Shown here: in pieces, positions 10,201 to 17,748 of the stretch
Position numbering within the stretch: position 1 is the first letter of the stretch
Layout of the letters: every line of letters starts with the position of its first letter
Assembly (NCBI GenBank): GCA_001839685.1
Contig: MLAK01001448.1
Span: 1-34,243, forward strand
Length of the DNA: 34,243 bases
Direction of reading: 5' to 3'
Source: Tritrichomonas foetus
Taxonomy: Eukaryota; Parabasalia; Tritrichomonadida; Tritrichomonadidae
Notes under the pieces: model-generated
The model's database searches: none
What the model saw: only the letters and a program-made list of their open reading frames with translations
What the model was told of the DNA's origin: nothing
Made by a program: the position numbers and the translations under genes

Positions 10201-12130
10201 TTTACTTGATTCTGCTCTGGAAATCTTTACTGCAAGTAAAAAATCTTATTTCTTTGATTTTGCTGCAGAACAAAGAAATTTACTGCTTGACGAATTATCT
10301 GAAAGGAATTTATCGAATATTAAATTCTTGCAACTGAAAGAAGATGATATTTTACCTTTACTTAATAAAGCAACCCATAATTGGCAAATTGGTCGAATTA
10401 CAAACTTCGAATATTTGCTTAAATTAAACAAATATGCTGGAAGAACTTATCATGATCTTTCCCAGTATCCTGTGTTCCCATGGATTATTTCTGATTATTC
10501 ATCAGATGAACTTGATTTAACTAAACCTGAATCATTCCGTGATTTATCCAAACCAATGGGTGCATTAACAGAAGATAGACTTAGAGAACTTCGAGCTAGA
10601 GCAGATTCTGGTTTTGATGAATTATCAAGTTATATGTATGGTGCATTCTATTCATCAGCTGCTGTAGTTATTGGTTATATGATTAGAATGGAACCATTTA
10701 CAACTTTACATGTTAAATTGCAGAATGACCGTTTTGATCACGGTGATCGTTTATTTGAATCTCTTCCACGTGCATGGGAAAGTGCATCATCTACATTAAT
10801 GGATTATCGTGAACTTATTCCTGAATTCTTCTATTTTCCTGATTTCCTTGTAAATGAAAATAACTTAGATTTAGGAATATTCACCAAAACAAACGAAAAA
10901 ATTAATGATGTAATTCTTCCTAAATGGGCGTCATCACCTATTGATTTTATCAGTAAGAATAGAGAAGCTTTAGAGACGCCATTTGTTACACTTTCACTTC
11001 CTGCTTGGATCAATTTGATCTTTGGTCCACGCTCACGAATGCCTCTTGCGAAAGAACATAATAATGTTTTCCATCCTTATTATTATGAAACTGCGGCAAT
11101 TGGAAAAACTGGAAAAGACTTAGAAATTGTTCGCGAATATGCAGCTTGCTTTGGATCTGCACCAAAACAACTATTCTTTGATGACCCACCACAAAGATCG
11201 ATTTCTCCAATATCTTTCCAAAATGCATTTTTCGGAGAAGAAAAAACTGTCGTTTTATCTGAAAAACCAATCATTTCCCTTTCCCCTGATTCTGGTAATA
11301 ATATTGCACTTACATCAGATCTTGATTTCCACATGGGAAGTCAAGCAAAAGGACATCTTCAACTTCGCATTCCCACCGAACTTGAAGATATTGCATATGA
11401 AGGGCAAATTGCGGCTGTTAGTAGCCATTCAGCTGTTGTTGCACTTCCTTGGGATTATGCAGTTTATGTGTTCAACTTTGAAGGTGTAAATGTTGAGCCA
11501 ATGTTTATTTCACGTATTCACAATAAAAAGATATCTGCACTTGCTATGAGTGAAAACTATATTGCCTCAGGTTCAAAAGATTGCACAATTCGAATTTGGG
11601 ATAATCGAAAAATGAAGAACCTACACTTTATTGCGAAACATAGAGCAATGATTTCAGCAATAGAATTAAATCAAAAACTACGTATTTGTGCTGCTGCTTC
11701 AACTGATGGATATGTAAGTGTAAACTCTTTAGTGAGTGGTGAATCATTATGTGGAACTTATGTAGATTTAGAATCACCTTCGATTATATCAATCAGTAAT
11801 TTTGGATCAATTGTTGTGGTTCAAAATGGGCCAACAAGTGGATGTAAAACTGTCGTACTTGATCAGAACTTAAAACAAATTTGTCGAAAGAAGTTCAGCT
11901 CATCTTGGAGAGTGGCAAAAGTGATTTCATGGAATGACGGATGTGAATACATTGCTGCTGCAATGAATGATAAAAAGATTAGGTTCTTTAAATTGCCATT
12001 TTTGACACCTTTGAATTCCATGATTGAAACTAACTACAATGTGAGATGTCTTGCCTTCCATAGAGACCAGATGAGAATGCTTGTTGGTGATGAGAATGGA
12101 TGTGTCCATTGTCATAGATTTATTCAGTAA
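4256..12130 (+). CDS. BEACH domain protein (neurobeachin/LYST-like) with PH and WD40 domains
   Basis: This giant 2624-residue protein has the standard BEACH-family architecture. A long helical, ARM/HEAT-like region fills about 1-860. A beta-rich stretch at about 865-960 is placed like the concanavalin A-like domain of the family. More helical sequence follows. A PH-like domain lies at about 1930-2005. The BEACH domain spans about 2042-2280 and has a textbook core: NFEYLLKLNKYAGRTYHDL, then QYPVFPWI and FRDLSKPMGAL. C-terminal WD40 repeats (about 2370-2624) include SGSKDCTIRIWD. BEACH proteins are large scaffolds at membranes that act in vesicle fission and fusion, lysosome size control or autophagy. 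Which subfamily this one serves cannot be read from the sequence. The ATG follows an initiator-like TCATTTG, and the stop reads TAAAA. No introns or breaks are visible. Confidence 0.93.
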   Translation: MNLSRYISFYEEVTIVLSESDIDDILAIHSLPVSIESEHLVFDRALVKQFTLTLPKSDQPRALSLLLDFSTVIDTDSTKCEFSVCLRQLVAIGYFMPQLLRRNQMKFLDSVKIILERISHEYPTKKHFAHQYSAAIAFVLSPLAKRMTDVDISNPLYSTYQDIIELLLNLYTNDGFLTPKGMPRIVPFFFNSLDSFSSENQEPFTDTQNQILNNLLILLNKFIEKFQNIVVNFSYVVRTIFKIISNKQLLLEQRESLLTLLISILNTDHDVAEIVYNEENMEKMGKFVANTIKLIKLPVDEEKINQIFVHNFNKENILTGKYEKICHAIERTFEKDIPITPINQRTRTPNEKVHLVVPDLVGNNMKMSQFISQLMQLSYDESHTFRNEFHKYLIRGICSDQELNDFPIFTYFLITWVYKFMENSTAQIMKTFHEEKLYINLYKGAFFQLNDESLQDFILKVILLLTEKYHVDEPYFLSDLLIFVCDCLKMLNINQKILDCLIKCAIKTPSTFVNACKISQIAPNLSHILHELLALNISDKNEQLSSTRKTIILFIDKLDYLPIIFQYFFDNIEYVNAILTHFYDDSTLEFAATQMLLFFEQFTAKSDVFVSVIKFFSNFEMTKPTLLKLLDCCSHGFEANPYEIANLFDNTSILDILVESAVKLDCEVALSILLSIFQKMTDQRFQFSFKFDIFLKIEHLIDEQFDPSSLWQIVFNDDKGMTEPRKIKNSSPISLLFAISIKRKEIIKFIDFISECIKNDNYIMYDLASSELPARLIKFISEFRTKNCENEEFNKVLEFFLKISLASLKSSDLCSFFRLCTSLPGHKRPFFTLKIINMIKSVLDVRRKAPVTFFDLSGDKTHIQLPDIPIDLINKGFTFYLDIKFLRANFTGTIFEFSSNSCIISVSWENDTFSFLIKKGRQSMTHQWKVNMICNRFIPLAFNWLPKKLEFYAFNQKTIFPHKEIVYSEPFSHFQAMKNVPCQIYRIFVSKRFFTNQEVALLSQLPACPVTSFHSSEAYRFSKKFTRLFHPSIATDFHFLFNAAISSNFFAVNIVDDSTMRITGRIITTEPQPLLLLDTIGGISLLLPFFGQIEQPMIDGYKFDPEILPTLLLLLSSIFDNSLQHQRQFRTGEGPKILAFLLSLISLKNLQSEATINAFCKLFKSSMFIPLALQIMDSIVFNFKLWIYLPVETQLKIYKMFHDLIIDRVNQFKKSYQIGYNISKFLMLTRLYFWDNITNKKICLADEPKININDNIEEGRRPTDCSPIRSFFWDIIKNIQEVRYDDIDLLVSFCCDALDLDFAKEALTLFSYYLQQKNEVVTSYMNKENSFVSFFNMFKVPDPIVLYKVLQIYIGIEPAFLKPFTETEWDNGIILEIAAKSINLDFIKFLQKKMIKTRADHLSAYDTANLMIENPRFIPLYLMALQSLDENNMMKYFDLIDDLMRIDNYLLQGNWDYPFLLLIMAQMPSDYGEISQISQNCIELVTFLYTKSVRGKNPKSQFFGLQNFVQLMSYKSKKDFSYIIRRIYIEFLKKENPDDRPYTLIEIKTLIQLYLQIIEFLMIIPKFEETGNQTNYSFQELYRLMESGMTQDDALNYSYTTRSSDGEWKDKELVSLLIDSIMSRCIEITTLKDKTTGKNKDSLHPIELLGLLIQFGLGFTNCRDFIDFAEKSLNIFLTLEHIRTPVKKSILHIFFGLVKASENGLQKGNKENLESLFKISKSYSEYLQKEVKVTIPQTDKVDDFSVDVFSPINEAQTAAEVKISKLTRAEIVKKETAIFQLAYSLTNKVQLIKPLKPGEMSKEVFLRNNLEQFALMRKNESTRSMKKYKKLFRNLSSENGPWQTPEIEVNAHRRLDPRCYNFCRFFMKPNFKFSDHKDASLLRDMKNYNEAQDAYQKEFAKMKLLEFKGDLALVAADKQNLRGANTITDSVLLKCDARFVTMKVVYSGKIAVTQSAIFFDCAEKFVQIQLESITKVFLRRYLLLDSALEIFTASKKSYFFDFAAEQRNLLLDELSERNLSNIKFLQLKEDDILPLLNKATHNWQIGRITNFEYLLKLNKYAGRTYHDLSQYPVFPWIISDYSSDELDLTKPESFRDLSKPMGALTEDRLRELRARADSGFDELSSYMYGAFYSSAAVVIGYMIRMEPFTTLHVKLQNDRFDHGDRLFESLPRAWESASSTLMDYRELIPEFFYFPDFLVNENNLDLGIFTKTNEKINDVILPKWASSPIDFISKNREALETPFVTLSLPAWINLIFGPRSRMPLAKEHNNVFHPYYYETAAIGKTGKDLEIVREYAACFGSAPKQLFFDDPPQRSISPISFQNAFFGEEKTVVLSEKPIISLSPDSGNNIALTSDLDFHMGSQAKGHLQLRIPTELEDIAYEGQIAAVSSHSAVVALPWDYAVYVFNFEGVNVEPMFISRIHNKKISALAMSENYIASGSKDCTIRIWDNRKMKNLHFIAKHRAMISAIELNQKLRICAAASTDGYVSVNSLVSGESLCGTYVDLESPSIISISNFGSIVVVQNGPTSGCKTVVLDQNLKQICRKKFSSSWRVAKVISWNDGCEYIAAAMNDKKIRFFKLPFLTPLNSMIETNYNVRCLAFHRDQMRMLVGDENGCVHCHRFIQ

Positions 12131-12570
12131 AATTCGTTGTTTCTTCGCTAATTTCTCATGGATTTTTCTTATCACTAAGAATTATAATGAGTCAACTCTC
12201 CGAATAATTTCGATATTGTTTCATTTTATCATTGCTGTTAGGAGACATAAATCGAGATGAAATAAACAAATTTATTTGAATTAAAAATTCAATGATGGAT
12301 TTCTTAAAAAAAAAAAAAAAAATCAAATCACGATACTACTTTATAAGTTATCAAGAGTCAACCATTATGTGATCAATGCAAGAAGAATTTTTTGCCTGAT
12401 GATTAGGATAATTATCAATCTCGTCAATTTATACCGGAATTGAGATATATGAAATAATTGACCTTAAACCGATTTTTTGCTATTAATTTTTGACAGAAAC
12501 TTTCAAAAAAACGTTTCTTCTTTGAATAAATTTATTGTGAACTTTCGCGAATTCTTCTGAATTTTTTTCT
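12131..12570. other. Intergenic spacer with a 17-A tract
   Basis: AT-rich DNA between the BEACH and kinase genes, with a run of 17 A at 12306-12322. No gene, tRNA or conserved structure is seen. Confidence 0.6.
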
Positions 12571-12576
12571 TCACAT
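12571..12576 (+). promoter_or_regulatory. Initiator-like element overlapping the kinase start codon
   Basis: TCACAT overlaps the ATG at 12575 and sits after a T-rich tract. If the A at 12573 is the start site, the leader is only 2 nt. Such a short leader is unusual, so either this is nearly leaderless or another upstream element is used. Confidence 0.4.
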
Positions 12577-15022
12577 GTCTATCGATACCCTATATCATGT
12601 TTCTCCAATTCTCCAAAAATTTATCGTGAACTTTGATGACTTTAAGATGGGAAAGATGATTGGGCAAGGCGGATATGGCAAAGTTTACATCGCCACACAT
12701 ATTCCAACAGGGAAAAAATGCGCTTTCAAACGACTATTTATGAAAGAACTCACAGGAAAAAACTTAATTTCTTTTTGCAGAGAAGTCGAAGTCCTCGTTA
12801 AATGCGATAATATGTTTGTTCTTCCTTTTTACGGATGGATCCAAATATATCCTTACTCGATTATAACCGAATATATTCCGAACGGATCGCTTTTTCATGC
12901 ACTCAGACATAAGCCAGGTGCTCCTAATTTGACGTGCACGAATAAAACGTTAATCGCAATTGGAATCGCAAATGGAATGATGTCACTTCATAGCGTAGGA
13001 ATCGTTCATAGAGATCTGAAATCATTGAATATTCTTCTTGATGAAAATTATCTACCTAAAATTTGTGATTTTGGCTTATCTCGCTTTACTGATGAAGAAG
13101 AAAAACAAATGACAGCTGACATTGGAACACCTCATTGGATGGCCCCAGAACTTTTTGAGAGCACTGCCTATTCAAATAAAATTGATGTTTATGCTTTTGG
13201 AATGTTGATGTGGGAAATGTTAACTGAAACAGCTCCTTTCAAAGATTTGAATGCCGTTCAAATTGCATTCAAAGTTACAAGAGAATCACTCAGACCAGAA
13301 TTTCCTCCAGCAACCCCAAGGCCTCTCCGTTCATTCATATCAAAGTGCTGGCATCAGGATCCAGCAAAACGTCCTACTTTCTCACAAATTTATCGAGCAT
13401 TAATAAAAAAGGCAGTTTACTTTCCAGGGACTGATTTAAAGGCGGTTGATAATCTTGCCACAGAAATCAAAACCCAAGAAATGGAAAGATTGAAAAGAAG
13501 CAATAATAGAATACCACCGTTAATCAATGTGAAAAAACAAAAGAGACAAAAAAGTCCTCGATCGAAATCTTTTGGTAGAAATTCAGAATTATCACTTTTC
13601 ATGAATTTACCACATCCTAATTTACCTGAATTTGTTGCTGCTTTCACCAATATGTTAAACTATCTCACAAGTGATATGTATAGTGTTTTCAATCAATCTC
13701 TTCTTCAACTTTTCAGCATCAACAATATTAATGAAGAACCGTTGATATTAATTGTGAAAGAATTAACAAAATTATTATCACGACAAAAATTTTTTGATGC
13801 TTTTATTAAAGACGGACTTCATAAGAAGCTGCCTTTGGATGAAAGACCTGTTACTTGTCTTTACCTTCAAATTTTACTTCAGATTACTTCACATTCACCA
13901 GAAGTTGTTGATTTAAGTTTCATGCAATACCTTTCACCAATTTTATCTAATTTTCCAGGGAGAATTTTAAGAATTATTTCGCCATTTCTACTTCAACTTG
14001 AGAAAATGGAGAATAGTTTTGATATTGCTGACTTTTTAATTAAAAATGCTGAACCTTTTCTTATTTATGCAGGCGATGATTACCTTCAAACATTTTTCCA
14101 TCTGTGCAAAACTTCACAAATTTTCTTTAAAGCAAGATTCGAATATATAATTAATATTCTTTGTACCGCAATTATGTCACCTGACATAGATACTGTTATT
14201 GCCGATTATTCCTTTGTTTGTTTCTTCTTTGATGAGCGAATAACACTTCCAATTACAGTTGTGACAGAACATTTAAAGATTCCTGAACTTTGTGATTATG
14301 CAATTTCTTATTTACTTCGGAAAGCTCATATTGAATTAACAACTGATCTCGTTTCAGTATTACTAGATGTTTTACCGAGAAATAGAATTGCTTTTCATCC
14401 CCTCTGCAAATATTTATCGAGTTCAACGCAAGCTTGCCAATACACCTTGAAAATCAATAGTAACTGGATGGCGAATAGTGCAATTCCTTTACCGATGCGA
14501 ATATCCTTGGTGATTATTATAGAGTCGCATACTTTATTAAGAACCATGTTGGCTGCATCTCCACAATTTCCTATATTATTAGAAAATATATTAAAAACAG
14601 AAATCACAGAATTGCTTTCAATTGGATGCCAAATGATTTATAAATTAATGCCTAATCAAAAATTCATCGAAAAATTGAGCGAGGATAAATTATTTTTGAA
14701 GTATTTTGAAGTCATCAAAAAATTGATTAACTCAGGTCATGCACTTCATGCGGCCATCTCGGATTCTCTAGTAATGATTGATTTACTGTCTAGAACGATG
14801 CTAGTAAATGACTTTTTGCCATACATTCCAACAATGATCACTCTGCTTTTGAAACCAGATTTTAAACTGTCGGCAATTTCTGCCTTGACTTCTTTAAGTG
14901 TTTATCCGAAGGCAATACAAATTATGAAAAAATCAAACATAGAAAGCGTGCTACAGAGAATAGAAGTTAATATTCACATGAAGCCTTATATTGAGCAACT
15001 TTCTCGTAATCTCAACAAATGA
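12575..15022 (+). CDS. TKL-like protein kinase with long helical-repeat C-terminal region
   Basis: This 815-residue protein begins with a complete protein kinase domain (about 23-280). The glycine loop is GQGGYGKV (30-37), the ATP-anchoring lysine is K52, and the likely alpha-C glutamate is E70. The catalytic loop is HRDLKSLN (145-152), the metal-binding motif is DFG (165-167), and APE lies at 190-192 after GTPHWM. The HRDLKSLN loop and the CWHQDPAKRPTF end of the domain fit tyrosine-kinase-like (TKL) Ser/Thr kinases, so it should be active. A basic linker (about 303-335) with KKQKRQKSPRSK could be a nuclear localisation or docking signal. Residues about 340-815 are helical and look like ARM/HEAT repeats. 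No transmembrane segment is seen. Substrate and pathway are unknown. A TAAATAAA lies downstream of the stop. Confidence 0.92.
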   Translation: MSIDTLYHVSPILQKFIVNFDDFKMGKMIGQGGYGKVYIATHIPTGKKCAFKRLFMKELTGKNLISFCREVEVLVKCDNMFVLPFYGWIQIYPYSIITEYIPNGSLFHALRHKPGAPNLTCTNKTLIAIGIANGMMSLHSVGIVHRDLKSLNILLDENYLPKICDFGLSRFTDEEEKQMTADIGTPHWMAPELFESTAYSNKIDVYAFGMLMWEMLTETAPFKDLNAVQIAFKVTRESLRPEFPPATPRPLRSFISKCWHQDPAKRPTFSQIYRALIKKAVYFPGTDLKAVDNLATEIKTQEMERLKRSNNRIPPLINVKKQKRQKSPRSKSFGRNSELSLFMNLPHPNLPEFVAAFTNMLNYLTSDMYSVFNQSLLQLFSINNINEEPLILIVKELTKLLSRQKFFDAFIKDGLHKKLPLDERPVTCLYLQILLQITSHSPEVVDLSFMQYLSPILSNFPGRILRIISPFLLQLEKMENSFDIADFLIKNAEPFLIYAGDDYLQTFFHLCKTSQIFFKARFEYIINILCTAIMSPDIDTVIADYSFVCFFFDERITLPITVVTEHLKIPELCDYAISYLLRKAHIELTTDLVSVLLDVLPRNRIAFHPLCKYLSSSTQACQYTLKINSNWMANSAIPLPMRISLVIIIESHTLLRTMLAASPQFPILLENILKTEITELLSIGCQMIYKLMPNQKFIEKLSEDKLFLKYFEVIKKLINSGHALHAAISDSLVMIDLLSRTMLVNDFLPYIPTMITLLLKPDFKLSAISALTSLSVYPKAIQIMKKSNIESVLQRIEVNIHMKPYIEQLSRNLNK

Positions 15023-15225
15023 TGTATTTTTATCTTGTTATGTAAATAAAATAGAGTTTTATCATTTCCTTTGCATTTTTTTGTATTAACACTATACATT
15101 TTTCTATTTCATTGGCAATTTTTTCGATAATGTTTATACATAATATTTTTTTAAAAACTTATTTGGCCAACCGTGTTCAAAATAATTTGTACGTTTAAGA
15201 AAAACTCAATTAGAAAAAAATCGCA

Positions 15226-16176
15226 ATGAGCAGCTCCTCTCTTGAATATTCATCAATGATTTCTGATCCATCAACAAGTGTCAGCCTTTCCGATGACGAC
15301 ATATCGAACAGTAATCCAGATCTTGCTGAAGTTCAAATGTTAACTAGAATGCAAACTATTCAATCAAAGAAGTACCAAAAAGAGCTTCTTCAATCCGAGA
15401 GAAGATCTAAAAAATGGGCCAAAACGCAAGTCGATACAGTTGCTGCAATCAAAGATGCAGAATTGATGGCAAAACAATACGAGTTCGAAAGACTTCAAGC
15501 AGAATTCAATACCGAGCTTGCAAACAAAGAAGTTGAAATTGATTCAGAAATGCGCGAAATCGATGCAGAGTGCGGAGATCTCAGAATTCAAGTTCAACAG
15601 CTAGAAATCGAATTAGGAGAAGTCAAAGATAGCCGAAAGAGAAACCTTTTAGCTGTTCGTTCGCAAATTCAAGCGGCCCTGCGTGAAATGGAACAAAAGG
15701 AGGTGGCTCATGCCAAACAAATAAATCAACTTCAAACAGCCCTCGCTTCTGTCATTGAAAAGCATAAAAAAGACATCTACTTAATGAGAGATGAAGCTGC
15801 AACTTCTGACCAAGTCATTGAAATTGAGATTCAAAGATTATCTCAAGATATTGAAAGATACCGACGAAACATGTCAAAATCTGACCAAACGCAAGGAAGA
15901 AGAATGACAGAAGCAGGCCAAACAATCGAAATGCTTAAAAATGAAATTCAATCATCTTACGAAAGAACAAAAGTTTTGCGTGACGAATTTGAGGACTCTC
16001 AAATTCACCTTTTGAAATTACAACAAGACCTCATAAAAATTGAGGAGTACTCTCAAATTCTTCACGAACAACTCACAACTGCGGAAGATCATAAAATGCA
16101 AATGAAGAATGAATTGGCGAAATTAGATCGAGCAGTCTGGAATGGACGAAAAACATACTTACTGCGATCAGATTAA
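15226..16176 (+). CDS. Hypothetical coiled-coil protein
   Basis: This 316-residue protein has a serine/aspartate-rich N-terminus (1-30) followed by an almost continuous heptad-like coiled coil from about 35 to 305. The coil is rich in Glu, Gln, Lys and Leu and nearly free of proline and glycine. It ends in a short basic tail. Such long coils are typical of cytoskeletal, basal body or axonemal proteins, but no family-specific motif is recognised. The ATG at 15226 is the first in frame. The nearest initiator-like word is CTCAATT at 15205, which lacks the expected pyrimidine after the A. It converges with the small minus-strand gene ending at 16288, with 111 nt between the two stops. That the frame is real is very likely; its function is unknown. 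Confidence 0.8.
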   Translation: MSSSSLEYSSMISDPSTSVSLSDDDISNSNPDLAEVQMLTRMQTIQSKKYQKELLQSERRSKKWAKTQVDTVAAIKDAELMAKQYEFERLQAEFNTELANKEVEIDSEMREIDAECGDLRIQVQQLEIELGEVKDSRKRNLLAVRSQIQAALREMEQKEVAHAKQINQLQTALASVIEKHKKDIYLMRDEAATSDQVIEIEIQRLSQDIERYRRNMSKSDQTQGRRMTEAGQTIEMLKNEIQSSYERTKVLRDEFEDSQIHLLKLQQDLIKIEEYSQILHEQLTTAEDHKMQMKNELAKLDRAVWNGRKTYLLRSD

Positions 16177-16287
16177 TTGTTGCATTATTTTTATATGATT
16201 AATACTAAAAAAAAGAATATAGAAAATAATAATTACGTAATTTTTACAAATATGAAATATCTATTCCACAAAAAACATTTTTTGAAA

Positions 16288-16524
16288 CTAGCAAGAAGGC
16301 GTAATTTGTTCTAGATCCGAAATGTACTTTTCGAGTTCTTGTAGATTGTGGCTATTTTTCTGGTCGGAAAGAAATGCAGGAGGATCTTTGTGAATCGATT
16401 GAAGAATTCGCAAGAGAATTTGGCGCTTTTGAATTTGGAGATAATCGTCGGTTTCTTGGTGATGCTGAAGTGCTTCTTCTTGGATGGCGAGAGTCTTTGC
16501 AAAAAGAGATAATTCACTCGTCAT
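16288..16524 (-). CDS. Small hypothetical helical protein (78 aa)
   Basis: This minus-strand frame codes for 78 residues from the ATG at 16524. It is amphipathic and helical, rich in Gln, Glu, Leu and His, with a proline break near the middle (KDPPAFL) and a second helix before the C-terminal TPSC. The frame continues upstream to another ATG at 16548. The start at 16524 is chosen because a perfect initiator-like TCATTTA lies at 16534-16528 on this strand and gives an 8-nt leader. A start at 16548 would lie upstream of that motif, and out-of-frame ATGs lie just before it. No family is recognised. The protein-like composition and the well-placed initiator make a real gene likely, but its size leaves some doubt. 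Confidence 0.6.
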   Translation of the reverse strand: MTSELSLFAKTLAIQEEALQHHQETDDYLQIQKRQILLRILQSIHKDPPAFLSDQKNSHNLQELEKYISDLEQITPSC

Positions 16525-16527
16525 ATT

Positions 16528-16534
16528 TAAATGA
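16528..16534 (-). promoter_or_regulatory. Initiator-like element of the 78-aa gene
   Basis: Read on the minus strand, TCATTTA spans 16534-16528. Its A at 16532 lies 8 nt before the ATG at 16524. This spacing equals that of the transporter and TRAPPC3 genes and decides the start codon. Confidence 0.6.
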
Positions 16535-16560
16535 TGTAGCTTTTTCATATCATATGTCAA

Positions 16561-16874
16561 CGTTCATAACATTAAGTTATTGTGAAAAAATTCTTTAGAT
16601 ATGAAAGAATAGAAATAGAAATAATATTAAGTTTACAAACATACTCGGATATGAGTTTTTGTTATATAACTCTCTATAAAGTTATGTTTTCAAACCAAAG
16701 CTTGATTATGAAATAACAAATCATAATTTACGATCCTGTTTGGTTAATTATAAAGTGAATCAAAAGAGTTTTTCTGGCTTAACTTTTTGTCATTATGCAG
16801 AGGGATATATAAGGTTCAACTGGTATTACATTTGAAGTCATCAAATTAAATTTCCAAATGATTCATTTTTGAAT
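16561..16874. other. Intergenic spacer between two minus-strand genes
   Basis: About 314 nt of AT-rich DNA with no coding frame or recognisable RNA gene. It should hold the distal promoter of the 78-aa gene and the 3' end of the 196-aa gene. Confidence 0.5.
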
Positions 16875-17465
16875 TCATAAGTCATCAATGCTAGTTCGCA
16901 TGAATTCGCGTTGTTTTTCAGATGGCGCACGTGTGACGAGATTTCTCCTTGACGAAAACCGAGATGCCAAATGAACGTATTGTCTTCTGAGAGAATCTTT
17001 TTCTTTGTTCCTTGTGAGCGGCGCCTTATGAGTAACGAACATTCTCCTCACCTCAGGCTGTGGCCTTGTGAATCCAAAGACGTAATTATTTACTTTCACC
17101 TTTGGTGCTTTATATTTTCGATCTCTTTCAACTTCAAATTCAGAAGATGAAGAAGATGAAGATGATTCATCCAAATCATCGATGTCAATTTTCACTGGTA
17201 GTGTATTTGAAAGCAGGCTTGACTTTCTCCTTTCAGACAATCTTTCTTGCTTTTTCTTCATTTTCTTTTCATATTTTTCTTGCAGCTCCTGATGTCTTTT
17301 CATGCGCTCGATTTTGGCAAGATGATTTTTTATTAAATCTGTGAGACCGAGAACACTCTGGGGAATTTCTGATTTATAAGGAGTAACTTCAAGCTTATTT
17401 GATGTTACATCATATGTTATATCAGTATATGTTCCTAAATAACTCTGATTTACAACATTATTCAT
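16875..17465 (-). CDS. Hypothetical basic protein with coiled coil and serine run
   Basis: This 196-residue basic protein has an N-terminal mixed region (1-35) and a short charged helix at about 44-82 with KYEKKMKKKQERLSERRK. An acidic segment (IDIDDLDE, 93-100) leads into eight consecutive serines (101-108). The C-terminal half is rich in Arg and Lys and ends in TSIDDL. There is no signal peptide or membrane segment. The serine run next to acidic residues is a likely casein-kinase-2-type phosphorylation region (inference). I do not recognise the family. Basic, repeat-free proteins of this kind are often cytoskeletal or nucleic-acid associated. The ATG at 17465 is the only reasonable start, and no convincing initiator motif is seen just before it. 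It is divergent from the NTPDase gene. Confidence 0.7.
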   Translation of the reverse strand: MNNVVNQSYLGTYTDITYDVTSNKLEVTPYKSEIPQSVLGLTDLIKNHLAKIERMKRHQELQEKYEKKMKKKQERLSERRKSSLLSNTLPVKIDIDDLDESSSSSSSSEFEVERDRKYKAPKVKVNNYVFGFTRPQPEVRRMFVTHKAPLTRNKEKDSLRRQYVHLASRFSSRRNLVTRAPSEKQREFMRTSIDDL

Positions 17466-17748
17466 TAGTTAATAAATATCTATAACTGCTTTTTCAATGT
17501 TTATATGGTTCGTAATTCTGAAGAAAGGCCATATTAAAACGGAAAAAGTTAAAGTTGGAAAAAAAAATTTGGAGATATTCAATTGTCAGTTATTTCAATT
17601 ATAAACGTGCACAAAATTCGCTAAATATTCACACAATTTTGTTCAATTTTTTAAATTTATATTTGGACTGTGTCATCAAATTGAACAAATTATGATTGAA
17701 AAAGTTTTCTGTTTTCGATAAAACGTTATTACATTTCTTGCAAACTCA
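17466..17748. promoter_or_regulatory. Divergent promoter region (196-aa gene and NTPDase gene)
   Basis: This 283-nt AT-rich region separates two divergent start codons and must contain both promoters. On the plus side ACATTTC (17731-17737), one base from the initiator TCATTTC, lies 12 nt before the ATG at 17749, and CTCA abuts that ATG. No clear initiator is seen on the minus side. Confidence 0.5.

Noticed and set aside
11010..11489. Alternative frames on both strands within the BEACH domain
   Set aside because: They fall inside the conserved BEACH-WD40 coding sequence and translate to nothing recognisable.
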